Positions 53,987 to 64,000 of a stretch of DNA of 64,000 nt are shown one piece after another (position 1 is the first letter of the stretch; each line of letters begins with the position of its first letter). Below the pieces are notes generated by a model, which saw only the letters and a program-made list of their open reading frames with translations, was not told the origin of the DNA and made no database searches. Source of the DNA: G963668605 sp963668605 (GTDB taxonomy: Bacteria > Acidobacteriota > Terriglobia > Bryobacterales > Bryobacteraceae); assembly GCA_963668605.1 (NCBI GenBank), contig OY764903.1:4340001-4404000 (forward strand). The letters are read 5' to 3'. Made by a program: the position numbers and the translations under genes.

Positions 53987-54483
53987 GTTGCTTCCCGTCC
54001 TTCAATAACCAAGAGACGAGCGGCGCGGCAAAAAGTTCGCACGGATTGTTTGGTGGCCTAGTTGTTTGGTTGATTGGTTCGCATCCGGCACCGACTTGCG
54101 TCATGCCCGGTGGTGCCGGGAACAACAGTGACCGGAAGCGGGAATCTCACCATCAGGCCGGGATAATCTGCCGGTTGGGATCGATGCGGAAGAACAGGAT
54201 CGCGGAGATCATCAGCGCCAGGCCCATCGGGATCAGCGGCGTGTTGTAGTTGCCAAAATACGTCACCATATAGCCGAAGGCGACCGACGACAAGAACGAG
54301 CCGACTTGCCCGGCCATATTCATCGAGCCTGTCACCGCTCCGGCATACTTGCGCCCAACATCGAGGCACACCGACCAAGCCACAGGCAAAAAGCAATCCT
54401 GCGCTCCGTAACCGAGAGCGAGAAAGATGACAGCGTGAATGCTGTTATCGGTAAGCGCTGTCGCCAACAAAAAGCAACCCGAG
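53924..54483. repeat. 560-bp direct repeat, copy A
   Basis: This segment matches 57606-58165 along its whole length with no gaps and only scattered substitutions. It contains the first 21 codons of the MacA-like gene, the intergenic DNA and the last part of an MFS gene. The MFS sequence breaks off at 54483. Confidence 0.9.
54153..54483 (-). pseudogene. 3' fragment of MFS transporter gene
   Basis: About 105 residues (from 'LATALTDNSIHAVIFLALGY' to 'DPNRQIIPA') equal the C-terminus of the intact transporter at 57835-59070. The rest of the gene is missing; the break at 54483 is the end of the repeat. With no N-terminal helices it cannot be functional. Confidence 0.88.
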
Positions 54484-54487
54484 CGGT

Positions 54488-54636
54488 CGCGACCGGAGGC
54501 GGCGATTTCACAACTGTTCGCCGATGTTTGTGTAGAGTTCCATGGGTGTTGCCTCTTGCTTCGGGACGTAGTGAGGAGCCGGATTGAGGGCTGGGGTTCT
54601 CAGGGGAATAGTAATGTTTTCGTCTCCGGTCGCTGG
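54488..54636. repeat. REP-like inverted motifs beside transposase remnant
   Basis: GCGACCGGAGGCGGCGATTT (from 54489; the shared motif runs to CAC at 54511) and the inverse-type GTCTCCGGTCGCTGGC (from 54622) face each other. The first shares 18 exact bases with 23996-24013. The second lies inside the 3' part of the transposase remnant. Confidence 0.5.
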
Positions 54637-54812
54637 CGCGGCATTGCCGACGCCTCTTCCTCATTGGGAACACCTACCAGGTGAACGTGGATCAGCAAAC
54701 CAAGATACACCTGACGGTCGCGCCGGGTGTAGAAGACGATCTGTCGGCCGGCGCTGCGCTGCGTCACATGGTACGCCACGCCGGGCGCTACGATCCGAGC
54801 TGTTCGAGGCAT
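54600..54812 (-). pseudogene. REP-associated (Y1-type) transposase remnant
   Basis: The 70-residue frame begins 'MPRTARIVAPGVAYHVTQR', the canonical opening of TnpA_REP/IS200-like transposases, and has 'DRQVYLGLL' followed directly by 'HVHLVGVPNEEE'. In full-length members about 20-25 residues lie between these, and over 100 follow, including the catalytic Tyr. Here an internal deletion joined the two and the frame ends at a REP-like motif. The HUH-type 'HVH' survives but the nucleophile is gone. Confidence 0.8.
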
Positions 54813-55129
54813 ACGGCGTACTCCTTTCCTCCATGTATCACCTCGAATTAGAAAGTTTTCTCCAAAGAGTCAGGCCGTCCCAGATCCCGCCTGATCGCCG
54901 CAAAGTGTCTTGTTGCACTGACTACGGCCCGCTAGGATTCAGACTCGAACTCATTCAGGGTGCTTGCCGTATCCAGGCCGACTTCTCTTTGCTGATTCGG
55001 CCAAGGCTCGCCCAGCGCGGTCTGCGGCCAATCTGCAAGTGGGCTGTACACGAACGTCCCAACTCGTCCTAAAAGGGTGTCATGTATCGAGTAGACATGG
55101 GGCGCAGGACGCGCGCAGATCAAGCTAGA
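54813..55129. other. Intergenic DNA inside the foreign segment
   Basis: No gene or RNA recognised. GGCCGTCCCAGATCCC at 54873-54888 recurs exactly at 57580-57595 near the other end of the segment. Several short frames exist but none has coding character. Confidence 0.5.
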
Positions 55130-56788
55130 CTAGATAAGTTCGAAGCTGTCCGGGTGAACGCCGTAGATCTTCTTGAAGTGGCGATCGCCGAAATTCTTGA
55201 GGTCAGTCTGGGCGCCCGATGAGGAAAGCCAACGATAGTCGTACTCGAACGGCCCGGCCTTTGCGATCCACTGCCGTGTCAGATCGTAGGTGACATTCAT
55301 GGCGTAGAAAGTGTCAAACGTTACCTGGACCGTCGCCTCGTCCTTATCTGCCATGAGACGCGGGTAGATGCCCCCATCCTCAGCTCTGTCCACGAATGGC
55401 GCTGAGTGGCGTTCAAAGAGCTCGACAATTTCCGGCGAAACACGCTTGCCTGTCATCCAAGCCCCCGGCCAGCAGAAAAACTCCGGCTTCGAAAGCTTGT
55501 CCTCGCTGAAGGCCAGGAAGTGTGAGAACAGCACGCGCACCGGCACGTTGGCGGCTGCGTAGCGAAAGCGCTGGTGCTCGGCCATCAAAGATTTGAGTGC
55601 TTTGCTGTCACGCACCCAACGTGTGACCGTCTCCGCTATGGTGAGCGAAGGATCGACCATCAGAAGACGCGCAAGCGCCTCGCTGACCTGGGCGTACTCA
55701 GCTCTTGAATACTGCGTGATAGCTTGAGCGAGATCCGGCCGCTGCTTCGCAATAGTGCGGCAGAGGAATACAAATCGAAAGCCCGGATCGACATCTTCGA
55801 CAAACGTTGTGAAAACCCGTAACGGCATCGGAAAGCCGGCACCGGGATTGATCGCCATGTCGCAGACCAGCAGGAAGAGCGCGACGATGGGATGGTCGAT
55901 TGACGGCGGCCACTCAAGCTCTGCGAGGCGCAGAAAAGTTTCGAACGCCGCTCCATAGTCACCTTTGAGCATTCCCTTGGGCCGTACATCATCCCAGCCG
56001 AGTTTTGCGCTCGACGCGAAATAGAGGTACTGCAATTGCGCAAACCGGGCTTGACCTTCGAATATCTGGCGTGCCCCGAGCGGTACGACCGCTAAGTCCG
56101 ACCCATAATAGTAGCCCTTCTTCTTTTGAGAGCGCAGGGCTGCAAAAGCCTCCTCCCAATCCCTTGGATCAGGAATGACATTGAAGCTGTCGTCAAGGGT
56201 GCTGGCGAGGATAAGGAGGATGTTGGCGTAGGCGGTTACGTACGAGTGACCGACGCAATCGAAGAGCGGGTGTTTAACGACCTTCCGAACCAGGCCCGGA
56301 TCGGTGGTCAGGATTCTAAAAAATTCGATATCGAAGTGATTATTGACGACAACATTCGCCCTTCCAGTGGGGGTCTCTGGGTCGCCTCCTGAGCCCGCCG
56401 CTGCCTCAGCGAAACGAAGTATCGATTTCTTCGGTCCGATGCTCGCCAGCAACTTCTTCAGGTGCGTGTAGTTCGCGTGTGCCTGGCCAGGATAGCTGAG
56501 GCTCAGCATAAGACCGGTGGTTGAGCCCACATGCTGCCACCAGTGGATAGTCTCGTGGAGGTAGGTCGAGAAGGCCTGCAAGCCATCGAAGTCAACCTGC
56601 TCCGTGACGATTCCCGTTGGGAGCGTAGCGAGCTTGCGGTGGACCTCGGGCGAGAGACGCAGCACGGATTGGAAGGAATTGTAGAGTCCGTGGGAGTTAA
56701 GACAGGCGTTCAGATCAACAGGGCAGGCGATCAGGTCGACCGAGCCGTCGAGCAGATGGCTATTTAACTCCACGCTATTCATCTTCAA
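55130..56788 (-). CDS. Unknown protein with HETIH zincin-like motif
   Basis: This 552-residue soluble protein has no signal peptide or clear membrane helices. Residues 78-82 are HETIH, preceded by 'AFSTYL' and followed by WWQH, the form of a zinc-metalloprotease helix. About 160 residues later, 'QIFEGQARFAQ' (Glu244) resembles the glutamate helix that provides the third ligand in gluzincin-type enzymes. I recognise no named family. Third-position G/C looks less extreme than in neighbours, in line with transfer. It lies in the 3.1-kb foreign segment, just after a possible small ORF that overlaps its start by 14 bases. Confidence 0.8.
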   Translation of the reverse strand: MKMNSVELNSHLLDGSVDLIACPVDLNACLNSHGLYNSFQSVLRLSPEVHRKLATLPTGIVTEQVDFDGLQAFSTYLHETIHWWQHVGSTTGLMLSLSYPGQAHANYTHLKKLLASIGPKKSILRFAEAAAGSGGDPETPTGRANVVVNNHFDIEFFRILTTDPGLVRKVVKHPLFDCVGHSYVTAYANILLILASTLDDSFNVIPDPRDWEEAFAALRSQKKKGYYYGSDLAVVPLGARQIFEGQARFAQLQYLYFASSAKLGWDDVRPKGMLKGDYGAAFETFLRLAELEWPPSIDHPIVALFLLVCDMAINPGAGFPMPLRVFTTFVEDVDPGFRFVFLCRTIAKQRPDLAQAITQYSRAEYAQVSEALARLLMVDPSLTIAETVTRWVRDSKALKSLMAEHQRFRYAAANVPVRVLFSHFLAFSEDKLSKPEFFCWPGAWMTGKRVSPEIVELFERHSAPFVDRAEDGGIYPRLMADKDEATVQVTFDTFYAMNVTYDLTRQWIAKAGPFEYDYRWLSSSGAQTDLKNFGDRHFKKIYGVHPDSFELI

Positions 56789-56972
56789 AACCTATCATCG
56801 TACCAATCAGGTTTAGCATTTCGAACGCTCCGTCCTGATGATGGTGAAAGCGCAAGGACTTTGCAGCGAAAAACCCGTGACAGACGGCCCGAATCTTGCC
56901 CGATCTTTCTGCGGTGTCCCTTTTCCTTCGTTTTGCTTCTTCGCTTGCTATTCCAGAACGTAAACCCGCCAA
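56775..56972 (-). CDS. Possible small ORF coupled to the HETIH gene
   Basis: A 65-codon frame starts with TTG at 56972, inside the end of the lipoprotein gene, and stops at 56775, 14 bases inside the HETIH gene. The first half is very basic and the end (MLNLIGTMIGFEDE) is hydrophobic/acidic. It resembles nothing I know. The overlaps on both sides suggest translational coupling, but it may be a chance frame. Confidence 0.28.
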   Translation of the reverse strand: MAGLRSGIASEEAKRRKRDTAERSGKIRAVCHGFFAAKSLRFHHHQDGAFEMLNLIGTMIGFEDE

Positions 56973-57460
56973 ATGCTGGGGTCTGCCGTATTGGAGCCGC
57001 GCGCTTTAGTCTCCCGATAGTTTTTTTCAACGACGCCATCTTTCGTCGAGATCCGCAAGTCTATGTCAGCAACCGGAGCTTCGTCTCGCGCCACTACGCT
57101 TCCGTCCAACCATGAGAGGATACGAAACGCCTGTGGCGTCCTGACAAGAAGCTGCGGTGGTGGGGAGAAATCCTTATCTAGTCTGGTATATAGATCCGCA
57201 CGAATCTCGGTGCAGACGCCCTCGAGTTTGTTGCAGTAGATGTTTACCGCATTTACCGCAGGAATGCCCGTCATGCCCGCCCACTTCGTTTGCCGCCAGT
57301 GACCTTCCACCGTCACCACATGCTCCCCATATGACTCCACCCGCTTTTGCGGAAATGCAATTTCTTTGGGTTTGTCTCCGCCAATGAGTGTACCTGGGGC
57401 TGTGCTGCATCCAATGATGACGCTGACCAAGACCGCAAATGGCAACAGAAGTGTTCTCAT
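56948..57460 (-). CDS. Lipoprotein of unknown function
   Basis: This 170-residue protein has a type II signal peptide (MRTLLLPFAVLVSVIIGC, Cys18). A small beta-rich domain follows with two cysteines ('NIYCNKLEGVC') and ends 'SIWRVYVLE'. The ATG at 57460 is preferred; the upstream frame runs into the repeat and gives no signal. TAGAAT sits about 9 bases before the ATG, so the mRNA could be leaderless. It is the first gene of the minus-strand group with the HETIH protein. Confidence 0.72.
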   Translation of the reverse strand: MRTLLLPFAVLVSVIIGCSTAPGTLIGGDKPKEIAFPQKRVESYGEHVVTVEGHWRQTKWAGMTGIPAVNAVNIYCNKLEGVCTEIRADLYTRLDKDFSPPPQLLVRTPQAFRILSWLDGSVVARDEAPVADIDLRISTKDGVVEKNYRETKARGSNTADPSIWRVYVLE

Positions 57461-57605
57461 GGTTGATGATTCTACACCGCCCGGATTGTTTCCGTCACAT
57501 GCTGAATCCGTCATGCGGCACCCCTCGGCGGGACTCGCTTCGATTCTGGGGCAGATGCTGGGACGAACTGTCCACTGATGGCCGTCCCAGATCCCCGGAC
57601 GCCAA
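57461..57605. other. Upstream region of the lipoprotein, with hairpin repeat
   Basis: CTGGGACG (from 57558) and CGTCCCAG (ending about 57590) form an 8-bp inverted repeat that contains part of the 16-base repeat shared with 54873-54888. The possible -10 TAGAAT for the lipoprotein lies near 57470. The left end of repeat copy B begins at 57606. No gene seen. Confidence 0.45.
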
Positions 57606-57668
57606 GACGATGATGCCCGCCCAGATCCAGCCGCGTCTTCCGCGGCCATTCTTACCATTTGTTGCCAT
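57606..57668 (-). pseudogene. 5' fragment of the MacA-like gene (21 codons)
   Basis: Reading leftward from ATG at 57668 the first 21 codons match the intact adaptor at 53986 except for one Lys-to-Arg change. The match stops at 57606. Confidence 0.85.
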
Positions 57669-58165
57669 GTTGCTTCCCGTCCTTCAATAACCAAGAGACG
57701 AGCGGCGCGGCAAAAAGTTCGCACGGATTGTTTGGTGGCCTAGTTGTTTGGTTGATTGGTTCGCATCCGGCACCGACTTGCGTCATGCCCGGTGGTGCCG
57801 GGAACAACGGTGACCGGAAGCGGCAATCTCACCATCAGGCCGGGATGATCTGCCGGTTGGGATCGATGCGGAAGAACAGGATCGCGGAGATCATCAGCGC
57901 CAGCCCCATCGGGATCAGCGGCGTGTTGTAGTTGCCAAAATACGTCACCATATAGCCGAAGGCGACCGACGATAAGAACGAGCCGACTTGCCCGGCCATG
58001 TTCATCGAGCCTGTCACCGCTCCGGCATACTTGCGCCCAACATCGAGGCACACCGACCAGGCCACAGGCAGAAAGCAATCCTGCGCTCCGTAACCGAGTG
58101 CGAGAAAGATGACAGCGTGAATGCTGTTATCGGTAAGCGCTGTCGCCAACAAAAAGCAGCCCGAG
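57606..58165. repeat. 560-bp direct repeat, copy B
   Basis: This is the partner of 53924-54483. Here the MFS gene continues intact beyond 58165, while the MacA-like gene is cut after 21 codons at 57606. The two copies together show that the MacA-like and MFS genes were once direct neighbours. Confidence 0.9.
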
Positions 58166-59070
58166 AGCGCCAATCCGCTGCATCCCACGATGCGGCGCCC
58201 CCAGCTCAAGCCAAACTTCTTTGAAAGCCTGTCGCTGAGGAATCCGCCGAAGAGATTGCCACAGGCTCCCGCGATGAACGGCAGCGTCGAATAGAAGCCC
58301 ATCTCCTTTTCGGAGAAGCCGCGACCCTTTTGCAGATACGTATGCAGCCAGGAGATATAGAAGTAACTACCCCAGCAGTAGGCGTGGTACATCAGCATGA
58401 TCGTCCAGAGATTGCTGTTGCGCAGCGCAATACGCCAAGGCAGCGACTCGTGCAAGCCGCGCGGCGGATTGCCAATCTCCTCGATTTCCGCCGCGCTGAC
58501 TGCGGGCTGATCGCGCGGATTATCGCGAAACCAGAAATACCAGACCAACGCCCAAATTACGCCGAGAATCCCGAAGGCCCAGAACGAGGCGCGCCAACCG
58601 TAGGCGACCTGGATCGGAACGACAAGCAGGGGAGAGATCATCCCGCCGATCCGGCTCGCCATCCACACTATGCCGTGGGCGCGTCCGCGCTCGATGGCGG
58701 GGAACCAGCGCGAAATGGTGCCGGAACTGTTGGGGTACGCGCCCGCTTCTCCGATACCGAACGCGAAGCGTGTCGCGAGCAGTGCGGGAAAACTGGAGAC
58801 AGTTCCGGTGAGCGAAGTAAACGCCGACCACCAGACAACAATTCGAGTGAGCACTTTGCGCGGACCGATGCGGTCTCCCAGCGAGCCGGTCGGTATCTCG
58901 AAGAGCGCATAAGAGAGCGTGAACGCGCCCATCACCCAGCCCCACATCTCCGGGGAAATGTTCAGGTCTTTCTGCATGCGCGGGCCAGCCACCGAGATGC
59001 AGACCCGGTCTAGATAGGTGATGATCGAGAGCAGAAACAACATGCCGAGGACACGGTGGCGATAACGCAT
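57835..59070 (-). CDS. MFS transporter, anion:cation symporter-like
   Basis: This 411-residue, 12-helix transporter has 'YLDRVCISVAGPRMQKDL' at helix 1 (the DR..(I)(S/N) pattern of the ACS family), 'GSLGDRIGPRKVL' (motif A) and 'RFAFGIGEAGAYPNS', close to hexuronate, glucarate and phthalate-type carriers. The substrate is probably an organic acid. Its last 110 residues are copied at 54153-54483. It is intact, starting at ATG 59070, and transcribed leftward toward the foreign segment. Confidence 0.92.
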   Translation of the reverse strand: MRYRHRVLGMLFLLSIITYLDRVCISVAGPRMQKDLNISPEMWGWVMGAFTLSYALFEIPTGSLGDRIGPRKVLTRIVVWWSAFTSLTGTVSSFPALLATRFAFGIGEAGAYPNSSGTISRWFPAIERGRAHGIVWMASRIGGMISPLLVVPIQVAYGWRASFWAFGILGVIWALVWYFWFRDNPRDQPAVSAAEIEEIGNPPRGLHESLPWRIALRNSNLWTIMLMYHAYCWGSYFYISWLHTYLQKGRGFSEKEMGFYSTLPFIAGACGNLFGGFLSDRLSKKFGLSWGRRIVGCSGLALSGCFLLATALTDNSIHAVIFLALGYGAQDCFLPVAWSVCLDVGRKYAGAVTGSMNMAGQVGSFLSSVAFGYMVTYFGNYNTPLIPMGLALMISAILFFRIDPNRQIIPA

Positions 59071-59168
59071 ATCTTCGACATTGTTTCACACTGTGGTGCA
59101 GGCCATGTGGAGTTGGCCGGCGCGCATCCGAATGCCCGTGGTTCCGGAATTTGTGCGGTTTGCCGATC

Positions 59169-60582
59169 CTAGGGCAGCATAGTGCTGCCCATCAGGTATT
59201 TATCCACCGCCCGCGCGGCCTTGCGACCCTCGGTGATGGCCCAGACTACCAGCGACTGACCCCGGCGCATGTCGCCTGCGGCGAAAACGCCCGGGATCGA
59301 GCTCATGTACGATTCGTCGGTGGAGACGTTACCGCGTGAATCGAGCGCCACGCCCAGTTCGTCGAGCAGACCGCCCTTGACCGGACCGGTGAAGCCCATG
59401 GCCAGCAGCACCAGGTCGGCATCGAGCGAAAATTCGCTGCCCGCGATGGGTGCGAACGTCGGCGGCGGACCGACGCGTATCGCGTGTAACTTCTTTACGC
59501 GGCCGGCGTTATCGCCCTCGAAGCGCACTGTGTTGACCGCCCATTCCCGCAAGCCGCCCTCTTCGTGGGCGCTCTCCGTGCGCAGTTGCAGCGGCCACAG
59601 CGGCCACGGCGTACTGGCCGCGCGGTCTTCCGGCGGTTTCGGCATGATCTCGAATTGATGCACAGAGGCCGCTTTGTGCCGGTGGCTGGTGCCCAGGCAA
59701 TCCGCACCCGTATCGCCGCCCCCGATGATGATGACGTGCTTGCCCGTGGCGAGAATATCCTGCGCCGGATCTAGTTTATCGCCGGCCCCACGCTTGTTCT
59801 GCTGCGGCAGAAATTCCATCGCGAAATGGATGCCCTTCAACTCGCGTCCCGGCACATTCAGGTTGCGAGCCGCTTCGGCGCCGCCGGCGATGACGATGGC
59901 GGCGAACTCCTTGCGCAACTCCGTAACCGGAACGTTGACGCCCACGTGAGCGTTGGTGACAAACTTGATGCCCTCGGCCGCCATCTGCTCTACGCGCCGG
60001 TCGACGAGGTGTTTCTCCATCTTGAAGTCCGGGATGCCGTAACGCAGCAACCCGCCGATGCGGTCATTCTTCTCGTACAGCGTGACCGAATGGCCCGCGC
60101 GGTTGAGTTGCTGGGCTGCGGCCATGCCGGCCGGTCCCGAGCCCACGACTGCGACCTTTTTGCCAGTGCGGTGCGCAGGCGGCTCAGGCCGGATCCAACC
60201 CTGGTTGAACGCGTGGTCGATGATCGTGCGTTCAATTACTTTGATGGTGACCGCGGGTTCGTTGATGCCCAACACACAAGCGGCCTCGCACGGTGCGGGA
60301 CAGACGCGCCCGGTGAACTCCGGAAAGTTGTTGGTGGAGTGCAGGACGCGAATGGCGTCTTGCCAGCGGTCGCGATAGACCAGGTCGTTCCAGTCCGGGA
60401 TGATGTTGTTAAGCGGGCAGCCGGTATGGCAGAATGGCACGCCGCAATCCATGCAGCGCGCGCCCTGCGTGCGGACACTCTCTTCCGGAAAGTCTTTGTA
60501 AATCTCAAACCAGTCGTTGACGCGCTCGGCCACGGGGCGGCGCTGCGGCAGTTCGCGCTGGTACTCCAGGAATCCGGTAACC

Positions 60583-60590
<8 letters not shown>
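59169..60590 (-). CDS. gltD: Glutamate synthase small subunit
   Basis: This 473-residue flavoprotein supplies NADPH electrons to GltB. It has two Cys clusters for 4Fe-4S centres ('GARCMDCGVPFCHTGCPLNN' and 'GRVCPAPCEAACVLG'), an FAD site 'VAVVGSGPAGMAAAQQL', and the NADPH site 'IIIGGGDTGADCLG'. It ends with 'GVFAAGDMRRGQSLVVWAI'. The start is GTG at 60590, which has GGAGG 6 bases upstream and overlaps the gltB stop by 8 bases. Confidence 0.96.

Positions 60591-64000
<3,410 letters not shown>

Larger units (their letters stand above)
54484..57605. mobile_element. 3.1-kb foreign segment between direct repeats
   Basis: Unrelated DNA lies between copies A and B of the 560-bp repeat. It contains a REP-type transposase remnant with repeat motifs, the HETIH protein, a possible small ORF and a lipoprotein. 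No integrase or intact transposase is present. The pattern fits single-crossover integration of a circle carrying the 560-bp homology, which is inference. Confidence 0.6.

Noticed and set aside
54153..54470. Short MFS frame as a functional gene
   Set aside because: It is the last 105 residues of a 411-residue transporter, cut at the end of a duplicated segment.
54484..54560. 11-residue frame starting MELYTNIG on the minus strand as a gene
   Set aside because: Far too short, runs into the REP-like motif and has no homologue I can recall; it may be the broken start of a lost gene.

Overview
The window looks like a chromosomal stretch from an Acidobacteriota bacterium, most likely of the Solibacter/Bryobacter type. 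This is inferred from gene content and style: GC-rich coding with many 4-base ATGA/GTGA overlaps, a large carboxypeptidase-regulatory/TonB-type receptor paired with a Tat-exported sulfatase, an integral-membrane PknB-type kinase with a zinc ribbon, ATPase-less MacB-type permeases, Ig-like 'PIG' repeat proteins and a PEP-CTERM protein. No rRNA, tRNA or CRISPR array was found.

Layout. 1-8.8 kb: a cut-off proline-rich zinc-ribbon protein, a three-gene iron(III)-type ABC importer, a glycine-zipper secreted protein, two membrane proteins of unknown role, a paralogue of the first zinc-ribbon protein, then a purM-purN-cbiX operon. 9-14.4 kb: exported proteins (a propeller-like protein coupled to a nidogen/PIG-repeat protein, and a TPR protein). 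14.4-24 kb: a UvrD helicase with a DnaQ-type exonuclease inside it, a PEP-CTERM protein, a matrixin-like metalloprotease, a Rieske/cytochrome b-c pair (two-gene quinol oxidase complex) and a membrane Ser/Thr kinase. 24-32.6 kb: an SDR, threonine aldolase, HemW, frataxin (one operon), divergent BshC, RNase T2, M3 oligopeptidase and a hemerythrin-like protein. 32.7-35.9 kb: a periplasmic GMC dehydrogenase operon with a nine-haem cytochrome.

35.9-44 kb is housekeeping: rpmH-rnpA-yidD-yidC-khpB-mnmE, with nusB, ribH and an enoyl-CoA hydratase on the other strand, then lepA and a cluster of hairpins. 44.3-49.1 kb: sulfatase plus TonB-type receptor. 49.1-54 kb: an isolated STAND-type NTPase and a MacA/MacB-like efflux set without ATPase. 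59.2-64 kb: gltD and the start-less gltB, which runs off the right edge.

The most unusual part is 53.9-58.2 kb. A 560-bp segment (the start of the macA-like gene plus the end of an MFS gene) occurs twice in direct orientation with no length change. The two copies flank 3.1 kb of unrelated DNA. This cargo carries a REP-type transposase remnant, a 552-residue protein with an HETIH motif and a possible third zinc ligand, a small ORF and a lipoprotein. The pattern fits single-crossover integration of a circle that carried the 560-bp homology. I know of no described family for the HETIH protein, so this is the best candidate for an undescribed system. Other points worth checking are the helicase-exonuclease fusion, the nine-haem GMC operon, the inverted repeat between cyaY and bshC, and a hairpin that could hide the ribosome-binding site of the metalloprotease.
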